Below, piece by piece: positions 28,695-39,557 of a stretch of 64,000 bases of DNA (positions are counted from its first letter, which is position 1; the number at the start of each line of letters is the position of its first letter). The DNA comes from Polaribacter sp. Q13 (GTDB taxonomy: Bacteria; Bacteroidota; Bacteroidia; Flavobacteriales; Flavobacteriaceae): the NCBI RefSeq assembly GCF_016858305.2, contig NZ_CP074436.1:2066001-2130000 (forward strand), given 5' to 3'. A program made the position numbers and the translations under genes. The notes under the pieces were generated by a model. It did not search any database. It was not told the DNA's origin and saw only the letters and a program-made list of their open reading frames with translations.

Positions 28695-30158
28695 ATGGGA
28701 AAAATAACAGGATTTAAAGAATTTGAAAGACAAGATGAAACATATACTTCTGTAAAAGATCGTGTAAAAAATTATAAAGAATTTACAGTTCCTCTTTCAG
28801 AAGAAGAAAAAACAAAACAGGGTTCACGTTGTATGGATTGTGGTATTCCTTTTTGTCACAGTGGTTGCCCATTAGGAAATCTAATTCCAGATTTCAATCA
28901 CATGGTACATCAAGGTGAATGGCAAAAAGCATCATGGATACTACATTCTACAAATAATTTTCCAGAATTTACAGGTCGCTTATGCCCTGCTCCATGCGAA
29001 CAAGCATGTGTATTAGGTATTATAGAAGACCCTATTGCTATTGAAAATATTGAAAAAAACATTGTAGAACGTGCTTTTAAAGAAGGCTGGATAAAACCAC
29101 AACCTCCAAAAAGTAGAACTGGAAAAACGATTGCCATTGTTGGTTCTGGACCAGCTGGTTTAGCAACAGCTCAACAATTAAACAGAGCCGGTCATACCGT
29201 TACTGTATTTGAAAGAGATGATGAAGTTGGTGGTTTATTACGTTACGGAATTCCTAATTTTAAAATGGAAAAAGGAGTTATCGATAGAAGAGTTGCCATC
29301 CTAAAAGCTGAAGGAATTATTTTTAAAACAAACGTAAATGTTGGGGTTAATTATGATGTAAAAGACCTTAAAGCTTTTGATAGTATTGTTCTTTGTGGAG
29401 GAGCAACAGAAAGACGTAGCTTACCAACACCTGGTATTGATGCCGATGGTGTTGTACAAGCAATGGATTTCTTAACACAACAAACAAAAGTAGTACTTGG
29501 TAAAGAAGTAAAAGACCAAATATTAGCTACCGATAAAGATGTTATTGTAATTGGTGGTGGAGATACAGGTTCAGATTGTATTGGTACTTCAAACAGACAC
29601 GGAGCAAAATCTGTGGTAAACTTTGAAATTATGCCAAAACCTCCAGGACACCGTTCCCCAACAACTCCATGGCCTTTCTGGCCTTTACAATTAAAAACCT
29701 CTTCTTCTCATAAAGAAGGTGTAGAACGTAATTGGCTAATTAACACCAAAGAATTTGTTAAAGACGAAAACGGGAAATTAATTGCTTTAAAAACAATTAA
29801 TGTAGAATGGAAAATGGTACCAGGAGAAAGACCTCAATTAATTGAAATAGCAGGTACAGAAAAAACTTGGCCATGTAATTTAGCTTTATTAGCTTTAGGT
29901 TTTACAGGACCAGAAAGCACTTTAGCAGACAAATTAGGTCTAGAGAAAGATGGACGATCTAACTACAAAGCAGCATACGGTAAATATCAAACCAATGTGA
30001 AAAACATCTTTACTGCCGGAGATATGCGTCGTGGACAATCTTTAATTGTTTGGGCAATATCAGAAGGTAGAGAAGCTGCAAGACAAGTAGATTTATTTTT
30101 AATGGGTAAAACAGAATTACCTACAAAAGATGTTTCTGGCGATTTAGTTGCCATGTAA
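28695..30158 (+). CDS. gltD: Glutamate synthase small subunit
   Basis: 487-residue NAD(P)H-dependent FAD protein that feeds electrons to GltB. N-terminal 4Fe-4S cysteines are in CMDCGIPFCHSGCPLGN and CPAPCEQACVLG; then the FAD loop VGSGPAGLATAQQL at about 149-162 and the NAD(P)H loop VIGGGDTGSDCIGT near 286-299. Only four bases separate it from gltB, so the two are cotranscribed and probably coupled. Confidence 0.96.
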   Translation: MGKITGFKEFERQDETYTSVKDRVKNYKEFTVPLSEEEKTKQGSRCMDCGIPFCHSGCPLGNLIPDFNHMVHQGEWQKASWILHSTNNFPEFTGRLCPAPCEQACVLGIIEDPIAIENIEKNIVERAFKEGWIKPQPPKSRTGKTIAIVGSGPAGLATAQQLNRAGHTVTVFERDDEVGGLLRYGIPNFKMEKGVIDRRVAILKAEGIIFKTNVNVGVNYDVKDLKAFDSIVLCGGATERRSLPTPGIDADGVVQAMDFLTQQTKVVLGKEVKDQILATDKDVIVIGGGDTGSDCIGTSNRHGAKSVVNFEIMPKPPGHRSPTTPWPFWPLQLKTSSSHKEGVERNWLINTKEFVKDENGKLIALKTINVEWKMVPGERPQLIEIAGTEKTWPCNLALLALGFTGPESTLADKLGLEKDGRSNYKAAYGKYQTNVKNIFTAGDMRRGQSLIVWAISEGREAARQVDLFLMGKTELPTKDVSGDLVAM

Positions 30159-30220
30159 TTTATTCAAACTTTCAGTTCGAGTAATTCCGTTTTTTTTCGG
30201 AATTGTATCGAGAACATATA

Positions 30221-30256
30221 AAAACTCATCAATTTAATTATTGATGAGTTTTTTTT
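30221..30256 (+). terminator. Terminator after gltD
   Basis: AAAACTCATCAAT at 30221-30233 pairs exactly with 30240-30252 and is followed by T residues. A smaller hairpin, AATTCCG/CGGAATT with a T-run loop, lies at 30183-30204. Confidence 0.9.
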
Positions 30257-30276
30257 ACCCTAAAAATCTTTATCAT

Positions 30277-30407
30277 TTGGGCGTGCCCATTTTTTAAAAA
30301 CATCATTTAAAACAATAACCATTTAGATTAAAAATGGTCAGGCTATCCATTACAAGTCCTCGTTCGTACCTCACTGTGGGCTTTTCATTACTATCCTTCA
30401 CGCAAAG
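30277..30407 (+). repeat. Structured intergenic element, copy B
   Basis: Starts TTGGGCGTGCCC, has a hairpin (ACCATTT at 30318-30324 with AAATGGT at 30332-30338), then CAGGCTATCCATTACAAG, a second stem (AAGTCC with GGGCTT), and ends CATTACTATCCTTCACGCAA. It shares this architecture with 18302-18420. It occupies the non-coding space between gltD and the minus-strand small membrane gene. Confidence 0.65.
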
Positions 30408-30541
30408 ATGATACTCTATAAAATAAAGTAAATAAAAGTAATTGAATTAAATACAAACGAACTCTATAGAAAAACGAATAAGACTCCACTACAGAAACTA
30501 GCAATTATTAATATAAATCGCCTTCTTTAACAGCACTCCTT

Positions 30542-30877
30542 TTACGCTTCAGTCCCTTTTTTAAATTTACCAAAACTATCAGTCGGATTCAACCATTTGT
30601 TTTTAGTTGGTGTATCTATTTTTACCAAAACATCTTCTACTTCTACCTCAATATCTCTTATATACATATTATCTAACGGTATATTATATTTCTCTTCTAA
30701 CACTTCACAAGTCCTTATTACAGCATGCTTAGCTTGATCTTCATCAACTTCTAGTTCTTTTGGTTTTACAGAGCACCTTCTTATAACCAACATACATAAA
30801 AGAACAAATACTATAAAACAAAAAATAGTTACCATTACAAATTGTATCAGTTTAACACCAACAGGAAGCACAATCAT
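30542..30877 (-). CDS. Small membrane-anchored protein, unknown
   Basis: 111 residues. One membrane segment spans about residues 10-33 (IQFVMVTIFCFIVFVLLCMLV), followed by an acidic soluble part ending in a GKFKKGTEA tail. I do not recognise the family. It sits just downstream of the tRNA-Asn genes on the same strand. The terminator after tRNA-Asn makes an independent transcript likely. The reading frame has normal codon use, and the hydrophobic and soluble parts are well divided, so I take it as real. Confidence 0.55.
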   Translation of the reverse strand: MIVLPVGVKLIQFVMVTIFCFIVFVLLCMLVIRRCSVKPKELEVDEDQAKHAVIRTCEVLEEKYNIPLDNMYIRDIEVEVEDVLVKIDTPTKNKWLNPTDSFGKFKKGTEA

Positions 30878-30928
30878 CTAACTCCTAAACAGCCTACAAT
30901 TTAACAAATAAATCATATCCATAAAAAA

Positions 30929-30954
30929 AAGCCTTATCAATTAAGATAAGACTT
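30929..30954 (-). terminator. Terminator of tRNA-Asn copy 1
   Basis: AAGCCTTATC and GATAAGACTT form a stem with one mismatch and a six-base loop, flanked by A and T runs, just after the tRNA 3' end on the minus strand. Confidence 0.8.
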
Positions 30955-30960
30955 TTTTTG

Positions 30961-31034
30961 CTCCCTCTCTAGGACTCGAACCTAGGACCCTCTGATTAAC
31001 AGTCAGATGCTCTAACCAACTGAGCTAAGAAGGA
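30961..31034 (-). tRNA. tRNA-Asn (anticodon GTT), copy 1
   Basis: Minus-strand acceptor TCCTTCT pairs with AGAGGGA, discriminator G, no encoded CCA. The anticodon loop CTGTTAA between TCTGA and TCAGA gives GTT. T arm CTAGG-TTCGAGT-CCTAG. Confidence 0.97.
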
Positions 31035-31066
31035 GTTTGCGACACATAAAATGTGTTTTGCGAGTG

Positions 31067-31096
31067 CAAATATACATTTTTTTATAACCTATGCAA
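31067..31096 (-). promoter_or_regulatory. Promoter of tRNA-Asn copy 1
   Basis: Minus-strand TTG, 19 bases, TATATTTG, about 33 bases upstream of the mature tRNA. Confidence 0.85.
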
Positions 31097-31284
31097 CTTT
31101 TTTTTACAAGAAAGACGAGCACTATTCTAAAGCACTAATAATCAACAACCAAAAATTTAAAACCTAATTAAAAAAACACATAACTTTTGGACTTGATCCC
31201 TTGATCCTTAAAAAAACACATAACTTTTTGTATTAAACTAGAATCAATAATTTATAGAACCAAATAATTTTTAGTCATAAAAAA

Positions 31285-31310
31285 AAGCCTTATCAATTAA
31301 GATAAGACTT
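31285..31310 (-). terminator. Terminator of tRNA-Asn copy 2
   Basis: Same stem sequence as at 30929-30954, placed directly downstream of the second tRNA-Asn. Confidence 0.8.
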
Positions 31311-31316
31311 TTTTTG

Positions 31317-31390
31317 CTCCCTCTCTAGGACTCGAACCTAGGACCCTCTGATTAACAGTCAGATGCTCTAACCAACTGAGCTAAGAAGGA
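31317..31390 (-). tRNA. tRNA-Asn (anticodon GTT), copy 2
   Basis: Same 74-base cloverleaf and anticodon as copy 1, 356 bases away. Flanking promoter and terminator are duplicated too. Confidence 0.97.
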
Positions 31391-31421
31391 GTTTGCGACA
31401 CATAAATGCGTTTTGCGAGTG

Positions 31422-31451
31422 CAAATATACACCCTTTTTTAACTTCTCCAA
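31422..31451 (-). promoter_or_regulatory. Promoter of tRNA-Asn copy 2
   Basis: Minus-strand TTG, 19 bases, TATATTTG, same geometry as the other tRNA promoters. Confidence 0.85.
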
Positions 31452-31586
31452 ACATTTTTAAAAAAAAGATTAAAAAAAAACAAGAAAAAGTATTTTGTAT
31501 TATTATTGTTAAATAAATACACGTTTAATACAAAATTTGTATTTTTGATTCTGCATTACATACTTTAAAAAAGTAGAAACTATAAT

Positions 31587-34325
31587 ATGGATAAATTTTC
31601 GTTTTTAAACGCAGCACACACAGGCTTTATAGCTGATTTATATGATAAGTATTTAATAAACCCAGATGCCGTAGAACCAAGCTGGAGAAGCTTCTTTCAG
31701 GGATATGATTTAGCTAATGAGAATTATTCTTTAAAAGAGGAAGAAGAAGAAGTTTCATCAGAAATACCTCAAGAAGTTCGTAAAGAATTCTTTGTTGTAG
31801 ATTTAATTAATGGCTACAGAACACGTGGTCACTTATTTACAAAAACAAATCCGGTTAGAGACAGAAGACAATATTCACCTACTTTAGATATCGAAAATTT
31901 TGGACTTTCCGAAATCGATTTAGAGACAGAGTTCTCTGCTGGTGAAGTTTTAGGCTTGGGTAAAGCAACACTTTCTGAAATTATAAAAAACTTACAACGT
32001 ATTTATTGTAATTCTATTGGTGTAGAATACATGTATATGCGTAACCCTGAAAAATTAAAATGGTGGCATGAACGTTTTAACAAAAACGACAACCACCCAA
32101 GCTATTCTATAGAGGCTAAAAAATATATTTTAGGTAAATTAAACCAAGCAGTAACGTTTGAGAGTTTTTTACAAACTAAATACGTAGGTCAAAAACGCTT
32201 TTCTTTAGAAGGAGGAGAAACCTTAATTCCGGGAATGAGCGTTATCTTAAGAGATGCCGCGGAAATATACGGCGTAAAGGAATGTGTGATAGGAATGGCG
32301 CATAGAGGTCGTTTAAACACCTTAGTAAATATCTTTAAAAAACCTGTTAGAGATTTATTTAGTGAATTTGAAGGGAAAGATTTCGAAGATGAAGATATCG
32401 ATGGAGATGTAAAATACCATTTAGGTTTAACTTTAAGTAAAACCTATAGAGATGGTAACGAAATTAAAATGAATCTAGTTCCTAATCCATCTCACTTAGA
32501 AACGGTAGCCGCCGTAGCAGAGGGAATTACAAGAGCTAAGATTGATAGAAAGTACGATGGTGATGAAAGTAAAATATTGCCAATTATAATTCACGGTGAT
32601 GCTGCAATTGCAGGTCAAGGTATTGCGTATGAGGTAACTCAAATGGCAAAATTAAATGGTTATAAAACAGGTGGAACAATCCATATTGTTGTAAATAACC
32701 AAATTGGTTTTACAACCAATTATTTAGATGCACGTTCTAGTACATACTGTACAGATGTTGCAAAAGTAACTTTATCACCAGTATTACATGTGAATGCAGA
32801 TGATACAGAAGCTGTTTGTCATGCAATGGAAATGGCATTAGAGTTTAGAATGAAGTTTAAACAAGATATTTTTATCGACTTATTAGGCTACAGAAAATAT
32901 GGCCATAATGAAGGTGACGAACCTCGTTTTACACAACCAAAACTATATAAAGCAATCTCTAAACATAAAAATCCAAAAGATATTTATGCAGCACAATTGC
33001 TAGCTGAAGGTACAATAGATAATTCTTATTTAAAAGAAATTACTACTGAGTTTAAACAAATGCTTGAAAGAGAATTTGATGAAGCTAAAAAAGTAGAAAA
33101 ATCTATTGTTAGAGAATTTATGCAATCTACCTGGGAAGGGTTTGAACGCCAAGATTTATCTGCAATGTTACTTACGGATGATACAAAATATGACGAAGTA
33201 AAATTAAAAGAAATTGCAAAAGTAGTTTCTACAGTTCCGGAAGGAGCAAACTTTGTTAGAAAAGCTGAACGTATTTTAGCTGGAAGAGCTAAAATGGCTT
33301 TTGAAACTAATAAATTAGACTGGGGAATGGCAGAAACGCTTGCCTACGGAACTTTAATGGAAGAAGGATATAACGTAAGAATTTCTGGACAAGATGTAGA
33401 AAGAGGTACATTTTCTCACAGACACGCTATCTTACGTGATGAAATTACAGAAGAACGTATCAACTTACTAAATACAAACCCAAATAATAAAGGACAGATG
33501 ACGATTTACAACTCGTTATTATCTGAATACGGTGTGCTTGGTTTTGATTATGGTTATGCCATGGCTAACCCAAACTGCTTAACTATCTGGGAAGCGCAGT
33601 TTGGAGATTTCTCTAATGGAGCACAAATAATGTTTGACCAGTATATTTCTGCTGCCGAAGATAAATGGAAATTACAAAACGGAATTGTTGTTTTATTACC
33701 TCATGGTTATGAAGGACAAGGTTCTGAACATTCATCAGCAAGGATAGAACGTTACTTACAATTATGTGCTATAGATAATATGACTGTTGCCAATTGTACA
33801 ACTCCTGCAAATTTCTACCATTTATTACGTAGACACATGAAACGTACGTATAGAAAACCTTTAGTTGTATTTACACCTAAAAGTTTATTACGTCACCCAA
33901 AAGCAGTGAGTACTATTCAAGAATTGGCAACTAATGATTTTCAAGAGGTAATAGATGATACAATAAACCCTAAAAAAGTAAAGAAATTAGTTTTCTGTAT
34001 GGGTAAATTCTATTATGATTTATTGGAAGAAAGAGAAAATTTAGATAGAGATGATATTGCTTTGGTAAGGATTGAGCAGTTGTTTCCTTTACATTTAGAG
34101 AAAATTCAGAAAGTAATTGATAGATACCCTAATATTGAAGAATATATTTGGGCACAAGAAGAACCTAGAAACATGGGAGCATGGAGTTATATGTTAGAAC
34201 GTTTTGAGTTAGTCAAATTAACAGTTCGTTCTCGTAAATACTATGCAGTGCCTGCTGCTGGTTCTAGTACAAGATTTAAAAAACGTCATAAAGCTGTTAT
34301 AGACAGTGTTTTTGATACTGAGTAA
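31587..34325 (+). CDS. sucA: 2-oxoglutarate dehydrogenase E1 component
   Basis: Thiamine diphosphate enzyme that decarboxylates 2-oxoglutarate and passes the succinyl group to E2 in the TCA cycle. The 912-residue chain has the N-terminal E1 segment (FIADLYDKYLINPDAVEPSW), GMAHRGRLNTLVNIFKKP near residues 235-252, the ThDP region HGDAAIAGQGIAYE with the downstream VNNQIGFTT, and the C-terminal LLPHGYEGQGSEHSSAR. Length is typical. It is followed by sucB after 155 bases; E3 is not here. Confidence 0.96.
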   Translation: MDKFSFLNAAHTGFIADLYDKYLINPDAVEPSWRSFFQGYDLANENYSLKEEEEEVSSEIPQEVRKEFFVVDLINGYRTRGHLFTKTNPVRDRRQYSPTLDIENFGLSEIDLETEFSAGEVLGLGKATLSEIIKNLQRIYCNSIGVEYMYMRNPEKLKWWHERFNKNDNHPSYSIEAKKYILGKLNQAVTFESFLQTKYVGQKRFSLEGGETLIPGMSVILRDAAEIYGVKECVIGMAHRGRLNTLVNIFKKPVRDLFSEFEGKDFEDEDIDGDVKYHLGLTLSKTYRDGNEIKMNLVPNPSHLETVAAVAEGITRAKIDRKYDGDESKILPIIIHGDAAIAGQGIAYEVTQMAKLNGYKTGGTIHIVVNNQIGFTTNYLDARSSTYCTDVAKVTLSPVLHVNADDTEAVCHAMEMALEFRMKFKQDIFIDLLGYRKYGHNEGDEPRFTQPKLYKAISKHKNPKDIYAAQLLAEGTIDNSYLKEITTEFKQMLEREFDEAKKVEKSIVREFMQSTWEGFERQDLSAMLLTDDTKYDEVKLKEIAKVVSTVPEGANFVRKAERILAGRAKMAFETNKLDWGMAETLAYGTLMEEGYNVRISGQDVERGTFSHRHAILRDEITEERINLLNTNPNNKGQMTIYNSLLSEYGVLGFDYGYAMANPNCLTIWEAQFGDFSNGAQIMFDQYISAAEDKWKLQNGIVVLLPHGYEGQGSEHSSARIERYLQLCAIDNMTVANCTTPANFYHLLRRHMKRTYRKPLVVFTPKSLLRHPKAVSTIQELATNDFQEVIDDTINPKKVKKLVFCMGKFYYDLLEERENLDRDDIALVRIEQLFPLHLEKIQKVIDRYPNIEEYIWAQEEPRNMGAWSYMLERFELVKLTVRSRKYYAVPAAGSSTRFKKRHKAVIDSVFDTE

Positions 34326-34480
34326 GTCGCGTTAAGGATTGAAATGACATCCTTTTTATTTTGACTGTAAAGGAAAAATAAAAAGATATAATGGAAAGCC
34401 TGTTAAAACGCCAAAATAAATATAAAAAAATAATTAAATAGCGTACCGTATTAAGTTTGGTATTAATAAATTAAGAAAGC

Positions 34481-35692
<1,212 letters not shown>

Positions 35693-35747
35693 GTTCCTTT
35701 TGAAACAAGATGAAATAAAGTCGAGCCATTTGACTTATTAGATATGG

Positions 35748-35779
35748 AAAACCTTTTTGAGAAATCAGAAAGGTTTTTT
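35748..35779 (+). terminator. Terminator after sucB
   Basis: AAAACCTTT at 35748-35756 pairs with AAAGGTTTT at 35769-35777, followed by T residues, 56 bases after the sucB stop. The rest of the spacer to 36025 shows nothing I can name. Confidence 0.75.
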
Positions 35780-36025
35780 ATTTAAAATAGTTTTCTATAA
35801 TTGCCCTACTTCTATTAAAAAACATCTCTTTAAAGTTGTTATACAAAACAACTGTTTTAGGACATATAAAATAACTTATCAAACCCAAACTACATAGTAA
35901 CACTAGAACAGCACCAACCTTACGTAAACCACCTATTTAAGCCATGTTATTATCTTAAATATAATGTTCTAAAGCTATTTTTGGTATAATATAGTTATGT
36001 GAACATAAAGTCTTTATATAACAAA

Positions 36026-36055
36026 AAAATCCGTTCAAAAATTTGAACGGATTTT
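36026..36055 (-). terminator. Terminator of the ppiD-like gene
   Basis: Perfect 14-base stem, AAAATCCGTTCAAA and its complement with a two-base loop, with A and T runs on both sides, 22 bases after the minus-strand stop. Confidence 0.88.
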
Positions 36056-36076
36056 ATATTTTATATAAAAGGAAAC

Positions 36077-38167
36077 TTAGTTACCTACGTATAGGTTTGA
36101 TCTGTTATCCTCTACATCAGAAGCTTTTTTAAGAGCCTCGTACATTGTAAAAGTTTTTGCTTTTCTTGCCTCTGCAATACTTTTTCTAGCAACTTCATAA
36201 TTAGGTAAAGTAGTTGGCAACTGTTTATTAATTACTGCAAAAGCATACACACCTTTATTACCTTCAATGTTTTTGTATACTTTGTTTAATTCTGCATTAA
36301 ACATTGCTCCTACTACTTTAGGCTCAGAACCTGCACCTGATAAAGTTGGACTTTTTAAATTAATACCGCTTGCATTTCTAACGTTTGTATTATTCTCTTT
36401 AGCAATATCCGCTAAAGTACTTCCATTAAATTTGTCTGCAATTAATTTTGCTTTCTTTTGGTTTATCAAAATAGGCTTAACAGTGTTTGTTGCCTTAGCA
36501 GCAGACATTAATCCTTTTTCTGTTTTAGCAGTAACAAAAGCAACTACATGACTTCCTTCTAAATCAAAACGTTTAAAATCTCCAGGTTTTGTATCCTTAC
36601 CAAAAGCCCAAGAAATAATTTGTCTTTGATTACCTAAACCAGGTACATTCTCATCTAAAACTTTTAAACCAATAGCAGGTCTTGTTATATATTTATTTTC
36701 TTTGGCTATTTCAAAAAACTTTTTATCTTTTGATGTTGCTAAAGCAAACTGTTCTGCTTTTTGAAAAATCTCATTTTCAGTAGCTTCAGAAGCAATTATT
36801 TGTCTACTATAAGTTGCTAATTTTAATGCTTTCTGATTATTTTTTTGACCATCAATTCTAATAACATGGAAACCAAATGGTGTTTCTACAACTCCAATAT
36901 CTCCTTTACTCCCTTCAAAAACAAAATCTCTAAATTTAGGAGTCATTCTATTATAAGTAAACCAACCTAAATCTCCTTCTTTTGCTCCTGAACCGATATC
37001 TGAAGATAAGGTTTTAGCTAAATCTGCAAATTTATTTTTATTCCTTTTTACTACCGTTAAAATACTATCTGCTAAAATTTTAGCTTCGTCTTGAGTTCTT
37101 GTAACATTTGGCGCAACTCTTTGAGCTCCAATAAATGGAATTAAAATATGACTTGCTCTAGCCGAGTCTGGCATATTAGTAACAGCAGTAATTTTTGATA
37201 TTTTAAAATATCCTTGTTCTTTATATGGACCAAAAACATCTCCTTTTGTTCCTTTAAAAATTTCTGAAGCTACTGTTGCATTAATCTCTTTTTGAAATTT
37301 AAAATTATTATCAATACTTGTATCAGAATCATTTTCACTTAAAAACTCAGTATCATTTGTAGCGCTTTTAAAATCTTCAATTAATTCGGCAACACTAGCT
37401 TTAATATTGTTTTCATCTTCTAATGAAGCAGTAATATCAAACTTTACGTAAGATATATCTCTAGATTCATCTACTTTAAAGTTATTTGCATTTGCTTTGA
37501 TATAAGATTCTATTTCTCCTTTAGATACGTTAATTAAACTATCTGCAATTGATGTATAAGGTACAAATACAAACTGAGAAGATAATTTTGTATTGTCTAC
37601 AAAATACTGAGCTTCTCCTTCTTTTAAAGAAGCACCAAGACCTGCAGTAACTAAATTATTATATGTATTTCTCTCTCCATTATCTCTAATTTGAGTCATA
37701 TAATTAGACCAAGCTCTCCACATATCTGGATTATTCTCTTTTGTGTCTGCTAAAAATTGCTTGAATTTTGCTTCATCAAATAAGCCTGCTGCATTTTGAA
37801 ATTGAGGGTTATCTTTAACTGAAGGAGCATTAATTACTTCATTCCACACATCTGCTTCACCAACCGTAATTCCTGCTTCTGATAATTGATTTTGATAGAT
37901 TTTTTTTCTAACAATATTATCCCAAACATTTTTAGATGCTTGCATTTCTGTAACACCATTTCCTACTTGTTGTTTATACGCTTCTAATTCTGCAGAAAAC
38001 TCTTGTCTAGAGATAGACTCTCCATTTATTTCACCTACTTTATTTACTTTACTTGAATTGAAAAAATCACCTAAAGTAGATGGATCTAATACAAAAGCAA
38101 AAAGTGCTAAACCAATTATAATGATTAAGAACATTGAACGTTCTCTAATTTTTGATAAAATTGCCAT
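36077..38167 (-). CDS. Membrane-anchored peptidyl-prolyl isomerase (PpiD/SurA-like)
   Basis: 696 residues: one N-terminal membrane anchor at about residues 12-32 (MFLIIIIGLALFAFVL), a SurA/PpiD N-terminal chaperone region, and a parvulin-type rotamase domain around 335-445 (ARASHILIPF, GDLGWFTYNRMTPKF, TPFGFHVIRI). It should assist folding of secreted and outer-membrane proteins in the periplasm. It heads a minus-strand envelope block with the CNNM protein and LptC. Confidence 0.92.
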   Translation of the reverse strand: MAILSKIRERSMFLIIIIGLALFAFVLDPSTLGDFFNSSKVNKVGEINGESISRQEFSAELEAYKQQVGNGVTEMQASKNVWDNIVRKKIYQNQLSEAGITVGEADVWNEVINAPSVKDNPQFQNAAGLFDEAKFKQFLADTKENNPDMWRAWSNYMTQIRDNGERNTYNNLVTAGLGASLKEGEAQYFVDNTKLSSQFVFVPYTSIADSLINVSKGEIESYIKANANNFKVDESRDISYVKFDITASLEDENNIKASVAELIEDFKSATNDTEFLSENDSDTSIDNNFKFQKEINATVASEIFKGTKGDVFGPYKEQGYFKISKITAVTNMPDSARASHILIPFIGAQRVAPNVTRTQDEAKILADSILTVVKRNKNKFADLAKTLSSDIGSGAKEGDLGWFTYNRMTPKFRDFVFEGSKGDIGVVETPFGFHVIRIDGQKNNQKALKLATYSRQIIASEATENEIFQKAEQFALATSKDKKFFEIAKENKYITRPAIGLKVLDENVPGLGNQRQIISWAFGKDTKPGDFKRFDLEGSHVVAFVTAKTEKGLMSAAKATNTVKPILINQKKAKLIADKFNGSTLADIAKENNTNVRNASGINLKSPTLSGAGSEPKVVGAMFNAELNKVYKNIEGNKGVYAFAVINKQLPTTLPNYEVARKSIAEARKAKTFTMYEALKKASDVEDNRSNLYVGN

Positions 38168-38276
38168 ACGAATTTATTTAATTTCAGTTTGCGAATATAC
38201 GATTTGGGTTTTAATATTGCAACCGATTTTATACTTATTAGTAGTAACTAAATAGTTCTAAAAATAAAGAGACATT

Positions 38277-39545
38277 CTAAGCATCTTCATCTACTTTTTT
38301 TAAACGAACTTCTTCTATTTTAGCACTGCTCATTTTTAAGATTTTAATCTCAAAATCTTCAATATCAACCACTTCATTTTCGGTAGGAATATTTTCTGTT
38401 TGTTCTATAATAAAACCTCCTAAAGTTTCATAAGCCTCAGATTTTGGTATATTTAAATTATATTCTTCATTTAAATAATCTACCTCTAATCTTGCCGAAA
38501 AGTTAAATTCAGTTTCAGATATTTTCTTTTCTAAAAATTCCTGACTATCATGTTCGTCTTCAATTTCCCCAAATAATTCTTCTACAATATCTTCTACAGT
38601 TATCATTCCAGATGTCCCACCATATTCATCAACCACAACAGCAACACTTTTTCGTTTTTTCATTAAACTATTTAAAATATTGTTGATCATCATAGATTCT
38701 GGCACAATCTCTACAGGTAATAAAATAGATTTAATAGTTTTTGGTTTTTTAAAGAGTTCAAAGGCATTTATATACCCTATTACATCATCTAAAGATGTTT
38801 TATAAACTAATACTTTAGACAAACCAGAATCTATAAAAATGTTTTTTAAATTGCTTACTTTTTCGTGTAATTCTACAGCAACAATTTCGGTTCTAGGAAC
38901 CATAACCTCTCTTGCTTTTACATTATGAAAATCGAGTGCATTTTGAAAAATTTGAATTTCAGAATCTACTTCATCATCATTATTACCCGTTTCTAATTGT
39001 TCGGTAATATAATACCCTAATTCTTCTTTACTAAACTCCGTTTGCTGTTCTTCTGCATTTGTTTTAAAAAAAACACGAAGGAAAAAATCTGATATCAAAG
39101 TAATCACTTCAGAAAAGAAGTGAAATAAAACATAAAAAATATAAGCTGGTAAAGCAAAGATCTTTAATACTTCATTTGCATAAATTCTAAAAATTGCTTT
39201 TGGTAAAAATTCTGCCGTAATTAATATGATTATTGTGGAAATAATAGTTTGTATAAGAAGGGTAGAAAATTCATTAAAAATATCATTAGGTAGAATGCTA
39301 ATTAAGACTTCCCCCATGTAGTAACTATAAATTACTAAAGAAATATTATTACCAACTAGCATGGTAGTAATAAATTTTGATGGCTTTTGGGTAATTTTGT
39401 TAAGAAGTCTAGGAATAAAACCTTCTCTTTTTTTTTCTAACTCTATATGTAGTTTATTGGCGGATACAAATGCAATCTCCATTCCCGAAAAGAATGCGGA
39501 AAGAATAATTGAGATTAGTATAATTATGACTTCAATTTCCATCAA
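38277..39545 (-). CDS. CNNM/CBS-domain membrane protein (hemolysin C/CorC family)
   Basis: 422 residues: CNNM transmembrane domain (about 1-190, four hydrophobic segments), a CBS pair near 205-335 (AREVMVPRTEIVAVE, VVDEYGGTSGMITVEDIVEEL) and a C-terminal CorC_HlyC domain. The family is linked to divalent-cation export or homeostasis; the old hemolysin name is misleading. GldE of gliding bacteria is a relative, but its usual neighbours gldD and ssb are absent. It lies 13 bases after a small membrane protein gene, in a run with lptC. Confidence 0.9.
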   Translation of the reverse strand: MMEIEVIIILISIILSAFFSGMEIAFVSANKLHIELEKKREGFIPRLLNKITQKPSKFITTMLVGNNISLVIYSYYMGEVLISILPNDIFNEFSTLLIQTIISTIIILITAEFLPKAIFRIYANEVLKIFALPAYIFYVLFHFFSEVITLISDFFLRVFFKTNAEEQQTEFSKEELGYYITEQLETGNNDDEVDSEIQIFQNALDFHNVKAREVMVPRTEIVAVELHEKVSNLKNIFIDSGLSKVLVYKTSLDDVIGYINAFELFKKPKTIKSILLPVEIVPESMMINNILNSLMKKRKSVAVVVDEYGGTSGMITVEDIVEELFGEIEDEHDSQEFLEKKISETEFNFSARLEVDYLNEEYNLNIPKSEAYETLGGFIIEQTENIPTENEVVDIEDFEIKILKMSSAKIEEVRLKKVDEDA

Positions 39546-39557
39546 GAAATTTATAAT

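Noticed and set aside
31168..31228. Direct repeat of TTAAAAAAACACATAACTTT between the tRNA-Asn genes
   Set aside because: Two copies 40 bases apart in A-rich DNA, probably left from the tRNA duplication; no further meaning seen.
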